Part shown: positions 32,320 through 43,501 of the stretch, in pieces
Position numbering within the stretch: position 1 is the stretch's first letter
Layout: the number at the start of each line of letters is the position of its first letter
Origin: Tetracentron sinense
Lineage: Eukaryota > Streptophyta > Magnoliopsida > Trochodendrales > Trochodendraceae
Assembly (NCBI GenBank): GCA_015143295.1
Contig: CM026559.1
Span: 22,582,826-22,646,825 of the forward strand
Reading direction: 5' to 3'
DNA: 64,000 nt
Translations under genes and position numbers: made by a program
Notes under the pieces: model-generated
Told to the model about the DNA's origin: nothing
The model's input: the letters and a program-made list of their open reading frames with translations, nothing else
Database searches by the model: none

Positions 32320-33379
32320 GAAGACTTTAGGAGGGTTTTTGGGTTACCCTAAACCAAGGAGAGTTCCTAGAAAGAGAAGGAAAGGATCTTGAGCATTCCA
32401 AAGAGGGTTTTGTTTGAAACCAAGAAGAGCTTCAATCAAGGGTTGGATCTTCCCCAAATCAAGCTTGGATCATTCAAATCAAGTGAGGATTTCTCAAGGG
32501 GTTTCTTCAACCTAGAAATTGATCCAAAGAGGTTAGTAAACTACTATCTAGCCTTGTTATCATACAAAGATGATTCAAATAGGTGATTTTAATTCTATTA
32601 TGATATAAATAGGAAGTGTGGAAATTTGGGTGAACTAGATCATGAATAAACAATCAAATAAGGTTTTACAAATTGAGGGTTTTTCAATAACAAGGATGAA
32701 TATAGCTAAACTTGTAAGAAAATTATAATACCTTTAAATGAACCATGATTTTAAGTATACTATGATGCAATGACAAACAAGGGATTTTGGGTGAACATGA
32801 TTATGTTCAAATAAGCAAATAAGGATTTAAGATTTTGGGGGTTTTCCAATAAAAGGGTGAATATGACTATAAGTGCAAGTAAGTGTTAATATCCTCCAAG
32901 GAATCATGATTTTAAGTGTGATATGATGAATTAGGCTTAGAAGCCATGATTGTTATGATGTGATGCAATGAATGAAATTTTCTACATTCTAGAATTGTTT
33001 AAGTATGTTATGATGCTAATATACCTTGTATGAACCATATGAGTTACTTAAGGTCTTCAAGTATACTACAATGATCATTATGCCTTGCATGAACATGTTT
33101 AATTAGTTAAAGCTTTCCACATAGATGTTATAATGCTCACAAGCACTCTACGCATGATAAGTATTGCACGACCGCGGTTTTTCTCATAAGCATGAATTTT
33201 CAAGAAAACATAAGAGGATTTTCAAAGGCATTCATAAGTAAGAAGCATACATGCATAAGCATAGACTAAGCCAAACTTTGGGTTGGCATTCTAAGATCGG
33301 TTACTCCACGCTCACAAGGATCAAGTCTAGATCTTGGATGAACTCCACGGATCATAAGTCTCGCAAGGCTTTTCAAGAA

Positions 33380-33600
33380 CTCATAAGAAACTCACAAGTC
33401 TAAGATCTTGCATATGTCTCCAAGGAGAACAAGCTCACAAGGATCATAAGCTCACAAGAAGCTCACAAGTACTCATAAGCTCACAAGAAGCTCATAAGCT
33501 CACAAGTACTCACAAGCTCACAAGAACTCTAAGCTCACAAGAACTCATAAGAAAACACGAGGCTCACAAGCATTCATAAGAACTCATAAGCATACATGAG
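33380..33600 (+). repeat. CTCACAAG/CTCATAAG short repeats in A2 LTR
   Basis: About fifteen irregular copies of a 10-base motif CTCACAAGAA or CTCATAAGCA within the transcribed part of the LTR. Family B has related CTCACAAG repeats at 49900-50130. Confidence 0.75.
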
Positions 33601-33746
33601 AGAGTTTGTTTTCTATGAAAAGAACAAGTTTTATGAAAGGTTTTTCCCGACGGGTTTTAAGCATGGATTTTGGTGATTTGTATTCTTTTACGCACTGTAT
33701 AAAATATTGTGATTATGATAGCATTGTTAGCTAGTAGATTTTGCTC

Positions 33747-33767
33747 GCTGAGTATTCCATGCTCAGC
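33747..33767 (+). ncRNA. Conserved leader hairpin in A2 LTR
   Basis: GCTGAG, a nine-base loop, CTCAGC. The whole 21-base block is identical to 50426-50446 in family B, although most of the surrounding LTR is not alignable by eye. It is likely an RNA stem-loop in the element leader; its function is unknown. Confidence 0.55.
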
Positions 33768-33777
33768 AGTACATGTT

Positions 33778-33909
33778 ATGTCGGCAGGTACACGGACTCC
33801 ATTTGACATCTGTGATCAGGGGCCCTGGATAGAGGAGGAATATGGCGAGGAGGAGCCATATGTAGAGCCTCAGGAGGAGGCAAATGACTTAGACCACTGG
33901 CCCTTTTAG
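33778..33909 (+). other. Acidic mini-ORF in A2 LTR leader (43 codons)
   Basis: A short open frame, also open upstream to 33709. From Met-Ser-Ala-Gly it contains PFDIC, PW(I)EEEY and further acidic residues. Family B has a 39-codon frame at the same place with MSAG, PFDIC, PW(V)EEEYVEEP. Residues are shared where third bases differ (for example GAC/GAT, TGG-ATA/TGG-GTG), which suggests coding. It could be an upstream ORF or a remnant exon. An alternative is that the conservation reflects splice signals, since CAG/GT and a TTACAG site flank the block. The mirrored copy in A1 lies at 6021-6152. Confidence 0.5.
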
Positions 33910-34200
33910 AGTGATTACATAGAGAGAGAGAGAGAGAGAGAGTATTATCATTTTGTATTTTGATAGGTGGGCATGTCCACCTTTACTTTTGTGATGTATG
34001 TACAAACTTGGAATACACAGCATGTATAGAAAAGAAATTTTTGGATTACGCTTCCGCACATTGGTTTAAGCTTCCGCCTTATTCATAATTATGGTTGTCT
34101 TGACTTGGATGTTATTACAGGATGGTTTGGTATCGGATATGGCACATCACGAGCCAAAGTATCCCTAACTCTCAGGGGGTATTTTGGGTCGCGACAGAGG

Positions 34201-34212
34201 TGGTATCAGAGC
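34201..34212 (+). other. Primer-binding site of A2 (initiator Met tRNA)
   Basis: TGGTATCAGAGC four bases after the LTR end. Confidence 0.85.
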
Positions 34213-34519
34213 TTAGGCATTAGAGTCCCTAGGGTCACTTAGTACTCGATACCACGATCAAAACAAGGCATTATGATTGAGGAAAGAGTCGTATTCCAAG
34301 TATAGACTAATCTTTAATCTTAGTCCATAACCGGTTGGAATCCGACCAAACTTAGTACCCTACGCTAGAACCACACATTGTATGATTATCTACTACAATG
34401 TATACCTTGATGTATTACTATCAATTACCTTATGAATTTGAAATGAGCTTGAAATTGTGATTGAGATGAAGTTGGTTTCCAAGTTAGACTCATGTTCTGC
34501 TACTGTTCTCAGGATTAAC

Positions 34520-35780
34520 ATGAGACGTGGTAGTGGACGGGGTCGCGGTTACCAAACTCGGGGCAACAGTAATGGAGGAGACCCTCCCTCGGGTGATGAT
34601 CAACCCGATATATCTCAGTTGTTAAATACTATGGTGGAGACCATCACCATGCTAGCAGCCCGACAGCCTGCTGCTACTACTGAGTTGGCACACCCACCTC
34701 CTCCACATCACACCTCGGGACTCGAGGCATTCCGAAGGCTACATCCACCTACCTTTTATGGGACCACCGACCCCATGGTTGCAGAGGAGTGGATTATGCA
34801 ACTGGAGAAAATATTCCGTGCTCTTCGTTGCACCAATGAGCAAAGGGTAGATTGGGCTGCCTTCATGATGGAAGGAGAAGCCGACCATTGGTGGAGAGCG
34901 GCGTTGAGACAGAGAGACACCGCCAAGGCAGGAGAGCCGTGGACTTGGGGTGAATTCCTTGATGCCTTCTATGGGCAGTACTTTCCCAAGATTGTCAAGC
35001 AACAGAAGGAGATGGAGTTCATGTCCCTAGTGCAAGGGAATATGAGTGTGGCCGAGTATGAGGCCAAATTCGTTGAATTGTCCCGATTCGCACCACACTT
35101 GATCACGACGGAGGAGATGCGAGTCCGGAAATTTGAGAGTGGGTTGAAGCCCTTCATCAAGGATCGAGTCTCCATTCTTCAAGTGGAGTCTTGGAGAGAG
35201 ATTGTGGGGAAGGCAAGGATTGCCGAAAAGAACTCAGAGGAGTTTCTTAAAAGAAGAGAGGGTGGCTTCGGGAGAGCCATGCAGAAGGGTCAGTCTAGTG
35301 GCTCAGCACCACCGGAGAAGAGGGCCAGGATTTCCCAGTACCCACCTCCTAGGCCTACACAGACACAGAGGTCTTCGTTTGCATCACCAGTGCCTCGCCC
35401 GACTATTTCACAGGCACCTCGCCCCGCTTTTTCTCAGGGCACCAGATATGTACAGCCGTCACCCTCTTCATCCTTTGAGGAGTGTGACTATTGTGGTCGG
35501 AGACACCCGGCTGGAGAGTGTCGGAGAGCATCGGGAGGATGTTTCCATTGCGGCGAGCAGGGCCACATAATTAAAGATTGCCCACGCCGACAGTCACGGG
35601 CTCAGCCTCAGGGGAGCAGGCCCCCAGTTCGGCAGACTTCTCAGCAGGGGTCTTCACAAGCTTCGGCATCTAGACCCGCACGGCCCACTCAGACCACACA
35701 GCAGCCTCGCCAGGCAAACAGAGGCCGGGTCTTTGCCTTAACAGAATGGGACGCACAGGCATCAGACGATGTTGTGCAAG
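34520..35780 (+). pseudogene. gag region of A2
   Basis: Fossil gag with a Met-Arg-Arg start, arginine- and glycine-rich head, gag core (EEWIMQLEKIFRALRC, EADHWWRAALRQRD, AEYEAKFVELSRFAPH) and CCHC knuckle CFHCGEQGHIIKDC near 35540-35580. It ends in the intron-like interval before protease. It is part of a broken element. Confidence 0.88.
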
Positions 35781-35917
35781 GTACGCGAGAATTTCTAAAG
35801 TGTTCAAGTATGAAATGATGAGTGCTATAAGTATACGTATAATCACTTGTATGTCATGCTACCTATACTCTATGTATGTTGCTGAAAACCACTGATATAG
35901 TTAATTACAATGCACAG
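35781..35917 (+). other. Intron-like interval between gag and pol of A2
   Basis: 137 bases from GTACGCG to CACAG. It has the same place and border type as in B (52475-52617), with an interior that does not align well. Interpretation as an intron is an inference. Confidence 0.5.
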
Positions 35918-38664
35918 GCGTATTGCTAGTGAACGAGTGTCTAGCTCGTGTGTTGATCGAGACACGGGATCGACACATTCTTTTGTATCGCCAAGCTTTG
36001 CCAAAGGTTTTGAGTCTAAGCCGAGTCGCCTACGTCACGAGTTAACCATTTTGACTCCGCTTGGCAAGTCAGTTGACACAGACCGAGGATATCGGAATTG
36101 TATAGTTCAAGTCGGGCAGTATGAATTGCCGATTGATCTAATCATCCTTGAGTTCTAGGACTTGGACTTCGATGTTATTCTCGGGATGGATTGGCTAGCT
36201 GCACACCACGGGCATGTGGCTTGTTTTGAGAAGATGGTGAAGTTCAAGCCAGAAGGCGTCAAGCCATTCCACTTTCATGGACTTCGGAGGAGAGATATAG
36301 CCCGTCTAGCAGCTCTAAGTCTTGCAAATCCGGAGGCACGAGACTCCTCAGCCATACCGGTTGTGAGTGAGTATTTGGATGTGTTTCCCGAGGAATTACT
36401 AGGATTACCTCCAGATAGGGAGATAGAATTTGCAATAGAGCTTGCTCCTGGAACGGCTCCAATTTCTAAGGCTCCGTACAGGATGGCCCCTCTTGAACTG
36501 AAGGAATTAAAGGAGCAAATAGAAGAGTTGCAACGGCTTGGTTTCATCCAACCAAGTGTGTCACCGTGGGGAGCACCGGTACTCTTTGTGAAGAAGAAGG
36601 ATGGGTCGATGAGGATGTGCATCGACTATAGACAGTTGAACAAAGTCACCATCAAGAATCGAAACCCCTTGCCACGAATAGATGATTTGTTCGACCAATT
36701 GAAAGGAGCAAGGTTCTTCTCCAAGATTGATTTGCGGTCCAGCTATCATCAGTTGAAGATCAAGGCCGAAGATGTGCCAAAGACTGCCTTTAGGACTTGG
36801 TACGGGCACTACGAGTTCCTAGTTATGCCTTTTGGTCTAACAAATGCACCGGCGGCGTTCATGGATTTGATGAACCGGGTATTCAAGCCTTATCTCGACA
36901 AATGTGTTATCGTCTTTGTCGATGACATCTTAGTATATTCTCCGACCAGGGAGGATCATGATCGAGATCTTCGCCTTACACTTGAGACTCTTCGAGAGCA
37001 TAAACTATACGCCAAGTTGAGTAAGTGCGAATTTTGGTTGGAGAAGGTGGCGTTCCTTGGCCACGTAGTATCTGTCGAGGGTATTTCAGTAGACCCAGCA
37101 AAGATAGAAGGGGTGATGAAATGGGAGAGACCCAAAAGTGTTACCGAGATACGCAGCTTCCTCGGTTTAGCAGGATACTATAGGAGATTCGTAGAGGGAT
37201 TCTCCAGCTTAGCGGCACCGCTCACGTATTTGACACGGAAAAATGCTAAGTTCACTTGGAGCGATAAGTGTGAAGCGAGCTTCACGGAGTTGAAGAAGAG
37301 GCTTACTACTGCCCCCATTCTCACAGTGCCGTCTGGGAGTGGAGGTTTCGTGGTTTACAGTGATGCCTTGAATGTTGGGCTAGGATGTGTTCTTATGCAG
37401 CGCGGGAATGTCATCGCCTACGCTTCCCGGTAATTAAAAGAGCATGAAAAGAACTATCCTGTTTACGATTTGGAGTTGGCCACGGTGGTTTTCGCATTAA
37501 AAATTTGGCGGCATTACCTTTATGGGGAAGAGTTTGATATTTTCACGGATCATAAAAGCTTAAAATACCTATTTTCCCAAAAGGAGTTGAATATGCGACA
37601 GCGCCGATGGATGGAATTCTTGAAGGACTATGAGTGTTCGATCCAGTACCATCCGGGCAAGGCTAATGTAGTGGCAGATGCTTTGAGCAGGAAGTCCACT
37701 GGGCTTGTAGCACACATGATGGTGCAAGAGTGGAAGTTGTTGGAAGATGTTTCTAACCTTGATATTAGTTTCAGCCTTCCTACCTCTGGGCCAGTGATGG
37801 CTAATGTCACAGTTAGGCCTTACATATGGGCCATGATCCGAGAATTACAAGAGTTGGATGCCGAACTACTGGCCTATAGAGACAAGTCGGTTCGCGATGG
37901 CAGTAAGGATTTTGCAGTGCAAAGTGATGGGACAATCACATTCAAGGGAAGGATATGTGTTCCAGCCGATGAGAAGCTCAAATTAGAAATCTTAGATGAA
38001 GCTCACCGGTCTAAGTACACTGTGCATCCTGGCGGTACAAAGATGTATCGAAACCTTAAAGGACATTTTTGGTGGCGGAACATGAAGGGGGGAAGTTGCC
38101 GAGTATGTGTCAAGATGCTTGGTATGCCAACAAGTGAAGAACCGAGCATATGAGGCCAGCAGGGCTTTTACAATCCCTCCCTATTCCCGAGTGGAAATGG
38201 GAGAACATCTCCATGGATTTCATCACTGGGTTGCCAAAAACGACAAAGAAATCGGATGCAATATGGGTAGTGGTTGATCGTTTGACAAAATCCGTCCATT
38301 TCTTGCCTTATCGGACTACGTTCAACTCGAACCAACTTGCAGAATTGTACCTCAAGAAGTGGTTCAGTTGCACGGGGTGCCAGTCAGTATCGTGTCAGAC
38401 AGGGATCTAAGATTCACTTCCAGGTTCTGGAAAAGCTTTCAAAGCGCTATGGGTTCCCGTTTGGACTTTAGCACCGCCTTTCATCCTCAGACAGATGGAC
38501 AGACCGAGAGGGTGAACCAGGTGATAGAGGACATGCTCCGAGCTTGCATGTTGGACTTCAAAGGCAGTTGGGAGGATCACTTGCCATTGGTAGAATTCGC
38601 CTACAATAACAGCTATCAGGTGAGCATCCAATGGCTCCTTTTGAGGCCTTGTAGGTCGAAGTGA
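35918..38664 (+). pseudogene. pol region of A2: protease, RT, RNase H, integrase
   Basis: Fossil pol on the plus strand. Protease region near 35920-36160, RT 36400-37200 with [17 protein letters not shown] and FVDD, RNase H about 37340-37700, and integrase zinc-binding domain and core to 38664 with [14 protein letters not shown]. The integrase end is poorly preserved and runs into the gap. Same lineage and same fossil state as A1. Confidence 0.9.
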
Positions 38665-38955
38665 GTCTCCCCTAACGGGGATGAAGTTGGAGAGAGAAAG
38701 ATATTGGGCCGGAATTATTGAACAACCGCGATCAAGTCAAGGATCATCAGAGAGAGATTAAAGAGGCTCAGGACAGGCAAAAGAAGGCTAGGCACACCCG
38801 TAGACGAGATCTTGAGTTCGTATTGACGATATGGTATTGTGAGGTTTTCACCAAACAAAGGGTGTTATGAGGTTTGGGCATAAAGAGAAAGCTCAGCCCG
38901 AGTGTTAGCGAATGGTCATTTGGAAAATTTTTTTATCACCCGGAATTGGTGAAGT

Positions 38956-39051
38956 NNNNNNNNNNNNNNNNNNNNNNNNNNNNNNNNNNNNNNNNNNNNN
39001 NNNNNNNNNNNNNNNNNNNNNNNNNNNNNNNNNNNNNNNNNNNNNNNNNNN
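38956..39051. other. Assembly gap (96 N)
   Basis: Run of N between A2 and repeat F2. The chromodomain and 3' LTR of A2 are missing here. Confidence 1.
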
Positions 39052-39771
39052 TTTTAATAAAATTGTGATTTTCATAAAACGTATGTGATATCGACAAAAT
39101 CACACCGACACAGGATTGGAACGTTAGATCAACTGTCTTATCCCGAACTTGGATAATCTCTCAAATAATGAGATGGATTTCTAGTTTAAAAATTCATCAT
39201 GACTCGAATAGCTTTTTGACATCAATTGTTCACGAACTTGTATTCCCTAAGTTAGAAAAAAAATAGTTGGTAGAATTCTCAAAACAGTTGGGTGGATCAG
39301 CCTCAGTCATAGTGAACACATAGATCTAAGGAGCATGAAATTGTTCATGTGTATGAGAGATCAACTATGATAGTATGTTATGCAAGAGGTCTCGCATTGA
39401 ATGCAATCAGCAGTGTACATTAAGCACCCATAAGTGTGTGTAGTCTCCACTACAACAGTTCGAGATTAGAACTACATCTCAACTATTGAGAAACATCTTG
39501 CATTCTGGGCAGCAATAAGTGCAAGCCTAGCTTCACCTACAAGTGATTATATACGCTATAAGGGATACGGAAAGTATATTTGCCTGTGAATATCATCACT
39601 TAACTTCCTACTAATAGATCCTATGGACCTTTATCGATACTCATATCGTTCTAGATCATCTCATGATCATGGTTCAATACCATAATGGAATAAACAATAG
39701 TTAAAAGTCTTTAGTATCAAATTAATAAGAGTCTAACAATCACAAGACTTTTTGGGCCATGATGTCTAACA
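39052..39771 (-). repeat. LTR-like repeat F2
   Basis: On the minus strand it starts TGTTAGACATCATGGCCC at 39771 and follows the same course as F1 and F3 with more divergence. It breaks off in the N gap. It abuts the LTR relic G, so it may have inserted into it. Confidence 0.65.
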
Positions 39772-40072
39772 CATGGGCGAGGAGGAGTATGTTGAGAAGG
39801 ATCTACGAGAGATTAATTTGGTGGAGGATAGGGGCCTTATAGGGGGCCTTTCTGCTTACTGTTGAGATGAGAGGGAGAGATTGATATTGATCACATGATC
39901 CACTGTTGTATAACTTGGAAACAATACAGTTTATGTATAATGAAATTTCAGCTTCCCACTTTCAGTATGCGTTGTAGGTTTTTACAGGATGATTGGAGTG
40001 GGACCCGCCCACCGAGACAACAAGTCTATAACTCATAACGCCTAGGTAGAATTAGAATTTGGATCGTGGACA
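39772..40072 (+). repeat. Relic of a third chromovirus LTR (G), 3' part
   Basis: Weak but ordered similarity to the ends of LTRs A and B: an acidic frame with GEEEYVE at the left edge, then TGTATAACTTGGAAAC, GTTTTTACAGGATG, and an end near GGATCGTGGACA where A and B end GGGTCGCGACA. It is old and degraded. The coding-like EEEY match supports the mini-ORF seen in A and B. Confidence 0.5.
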
Positions 40073-42651
40073 AAAGTCAAGTAAATCCACCACTGCACAA
40101 ATCCTCCATCAGGTTTTAACTGATTTATCTTAGTCAAAAAGGGAAACCAGGTTTGTTACTTTTTCTGCTTCTGGATTTGAAGTGATGCAATTTTTTGGGG
40201 AAGTATCGGTTTAAAGTTTTTTAATGTAGCCCTGGTTTAGGTTCCAAAGATCCTTAGGGTTAACTTGCCGAAAAGCAGGCTGAAGTGTACTCTTGGAAGG
40301 GTCATGGGTTTATCAGGTTTGTCTATTTATATATTATGTAGTGTGTCATGGTAGAACTAATGTCCATCCCCAACTTACCAATATTGGGATTGATTAATAC
40401 CCAATCAATGATAAATCAGGGACGGTCTATAGGAGAGGTACCTTTGGGATGGGTTACCAACCAAAAGAGGTAGTGGAGAGTTACCTTTGGTGGTTACAAA
40501 TTAAAAAATGTAGACGGCAGGTTGGAGTTGTCTTCCCTTTTTACCCAGCCATTTTTTTTGATAAAGATATTAGATTTTATATACGATATTTACACATTCA
40601 CACATAGTGTATCTAGGCCACATACGCCTGCCTGTTTAACATGGATACTATATTGATCCCAATTCTATTTTTTACTTGTCATAATTGAACAATTAAACAA
40701 TTTACCACCACATAAGGGCTGTAGCATTCGTTTGAGTTGGCTATTTTTGGTTTATTTTAAGCCCACATAAGCTCTTATCCTAACCCGTTGTAATAATAGA
40801 GATGTAACAGATAACCGTAGTCAAGCGATTTGGGTCGCTCTGTATATTTGAGAATACATTTGGGAGTATCCAGACCACTTCCAAGGAAAAGTGTAAAAAA
40901 GACACTAGGACACATGTTGTTACATCAGTCGGAGTTTAGGAAGCCGCCTTTGAGCTAGCATTTCTTTGGGTTGTTATTATCTTATTACTATTATAATGAT
41001 GATGAATGAGAGGGTAGAAGGCGTGATTGACTTTTTTAGTAGATAAAAAAAATAAAATTATATTATTTATTATATTTAGTGAATAGTTTAAGGGCCCACC
41101 CTAAAGGTATTGAAATCCCCCCTATTATATTCAATCAACTTAGGCAGGTTCTTTCTTCACTAGTCTACTCTATTGTTCTTTCCCATTGCTGCCATTCTTC
41201 TATTTTCGAAAATCGCTGCGGCACCACTACTTTAAACAACATTTTTGGTCCTTCCAACGCCCGCTTCCCTCAGCACTGTAACACAGGCTGCTAATTGGTG
41301 TTCTCACTTCTAGGATAAGAGCTCTTATCACTCTCCCCATTCCTCTCTACCGGCATTGTACGTGCAGCTACTATATATGTAAAATGGGTACGAAACATGA
41401 ACAACGCATTGTTATGTCCGGTCTCTAATGTATTTCTCTGTCTTGATCAATGCAATCTTTCCCAAATAAGACATTAGCATGCTCTTCCGGCCTATGATTT
41501 TGAAAACGAGATCTATATTAGTGGGAAATTTCATACGTATTCTGATTAGTCTATTGTGTGTGTGGGTGAGCACTCGGTTAACCACAAAAAAAAAAAATTT
41601 CATTAGTTTGACTCAGCGTGTCATGTTTACTGTGGTAACTATAAACAAAACTTGAATGGATTTATCCACATTGGCGAGTACTTCTAAGCTTGTGGCCAGT
41701 AAAAGCCCCAAATCAGAGAGGTATGTGGATGCAATAGTATTGTGGCATGGGTTTGCGTGTGTTTGGTGTGTGGTGAGTATTAATTGTGTTACTTAAAAAA
41801 AAAATAGAAAATCTCATTTATCTAAAATATAGAAAATATAAAATTAGCAGTGATTAGTGGAGCTCGCTTCTTATTCACCCTGCTCCTTGGTCCCTTTAAA
41901 CACCTTAACCCGATCAAACGTAAATAATTAGAGTAGATTTTGGAGTTTTTTTGAAAAACCAAGGTTGGATTGTTATCTTAGAGGGACGGTAAATGAATTA
42001 AACCAGAGTGCATATAGATGAGAGTATGTAAAATTAGGGGCACATGACAATTTTTTATTGGTTTATGACGGGCATTCGGTACAAATGGAACAATCGTACG
42101 TTAAGTATTCATTAGAAAATCTAGGCAACGGATTTGGTCGTGCTCTCAAAAGACTCAAACCATCTTTGCGTAGGTCTCAGAATCCAATATGTGGCGATAA
42201 AAGAGTGGATGATTCCATTTCATTTTCTCCCATGTTTTTTGCTTTTTGTTTACCTTCCTTCCATGTGCATTTCTCCCTTTTATCACCAAAGTCAAAAACC
42301 CACGGAGAGCAAGCGGTTGTTGGTCTTGCCATCCCAAATGTTAAGTGCTTATGACCATCATAGTTCGAACGAGATAGGATCAAAGCAATTTATTGAAATC
42401 CAATGCAAAGCATTGTTGTTGTGTGATTGGATTAAGAACATGAGTGCAAATTCAATTTTTTTTAAAAATTTAATTTGCCATCAACTTCAGCCACAGCAAT
42501 TGCCAATTGGGGTGATCTATTCCCAGAGGATGAGAACTCTCCGTTAGAACTGCGAGCCATCAGGCAAAGATCCTAGATGGACCCATGCAACGATTAAGAC
42601 GTCAATCAATCTCATTACGTTTATACAGGCGCTATTATCTGAATAAATGAG
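40073..42651. other. Unannotated intergenic DNA
   Basis: AT-rich with short homopolymer runs and no ORF, terminal repeat or known motif I can support. The open frames near 41080, 41410 and 42060-42550 are short and lack recognisable products. Confidence 0.5.
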
Positions 42652-42975
42652 ATTTTTTTTTTTGTTTTTTTTGGGACAATCGATGTGTCCCAACCCCTTT
42701 GGGTTTTATGGACTAATCCCGATTGTGGGTCGACGAGCCTACAACCCGTCCACAGTAAATCTGCGCCGGCTTTTAACACGACAAGCCGGGGTGTACGGAC
42801 GGAGCAGCAAAAGGGGGAGTGGATGTTGGGCAGGGATCGGTCGAGAATGGGAATTCAGGAAACTTTCCTTCACTTGGGTGACAGGCCTGGCCGCCTCGTG
42901 GAATCAAACACACCGTGTGCGCGTCCAACCACAGCCGTTTGGGTTCTGTTGTGCACTGCAAAGTGAGGACTGACG
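42652..42975 (-). mobile_element. SINE-like element
   Basis: GC-richer island with a T tract on the plus strand at its left end, i.e. a poly(A) tail on the minus strand. On the minus strand GTTTGATTCC at 42909-42900 resembles the Pol III B box (GGTTCGATTCC), about 65 bases from the presumed 5' end. The 3' part, CGGGATTAGTC...GGGGTTGGGACAC followed by A-rich sequence, resembles plant tRNA-derived SINE tails. No clear target duplication was found. The 5' edge is estimated. Confidence 0.5.
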
Positions 42976-42999
42976 ATTGTTAGTGGGCAGCCCCCTCTA

Positions 43000-43371
43000 C
43001 TATATTTCATTAGGTAATTTGGCTAACAAAATAAAAATACTATATTTAAAAAAGGAAGGTGTTTGTGTTATTATATTAGGTGGCATTTCCTTCGAGATGG
43101 TCCTCGAACCTGATAAGATCAGCAGTGCATAAGTACGTACGCCCTGAGTGGCATCTATGATAGCTGTTTTTCCTTTATAAGAGAAATGATAAGTATCAAA
43201 CCAGTCCGTTCTGGTACTCACAACACACAATTCTTTGGGACCTTTTAATATAGCACCTTCTTTTGGAATTGGAAGCACATGAAAAATGGCTCTTAGAGTG
43301 ATTGTGGAAAATGAAAGAGTCGATATACCCTTGTTTGCCATTTCTTTTGCAATCTGCCGCAGCATTAGCAA
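43000..43371 (-). CDS. Unrecognised 123-codon open frame
   Basis: The minus-strand frame begins MLMLRQIAKEMANKGIST and contains GPKELCVVSTRTDWFDTYHFSYKGKTAIIDATQ. Composition is protein-like, without the low complexity of neighbouring frames, but I cannot assign a family. It has no visible promoter, partner exons or repeats. It may be an exon of a decayed host gene or a chance frame. Confidence 0.25.
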   Translation of the reverse strand: MLMLRQIAKEMANKGISTLSFSTITLRAIFHVLPIPKEGAILKGPKELCVVSTRTDWFDTYHFSYKGKTAIIDATQGVRTYALLILSGSRTISKEMPPNIITQTPSFFKYSIFILLAKLPNEI

Positions 43372-43501
43372 TATTGTATTAGTGGAAGGATTGATACAAT
43401 TTATTATCAGAAGAAGAAGATGCGGGTTGGAGAGACCAACTCAGCTTATAAAACAAGCCTGCAATTCCAAGGTCTCAACCTTTTTCTGGGTAACCATATA
43501 A

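Larger units (their letters stand above)
31556..34196 (+). repeat. 5' LTR of A2
   Basis: TGTAGAACCCCGG to GGGTCGCGACA, 2641 bp. In order it contains a palindrome array (32090-32254), a TATA box (32312), AC-rich CTCACAAG repeats (about 33380-33600), the conserved leader hairpin and mini-ORF (33747-33909), a (GA)n run (33921-33942) and the primer site just after the end. Confidence 0.95.
31556..38955 (+). mobile_element. Broken Ty3/gypsy chromovirus A2 (Tekay/Del-like)
   Basis: Plus-strand chromovirus with a complete 2641-bp 5' LTR, initiator-Met primer site, gag, protease, RT, RNase H and integrase. The chromodomain and 3' LTR are lost in or beyond the N gap at 38956. The interior is nearly identical to A1, including the same fossil state, so the two derive from one old insertion. 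It is broken in a few places. Sequence quality falls sharply over the last 300 bases before the gap. Confidence 0.93.
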
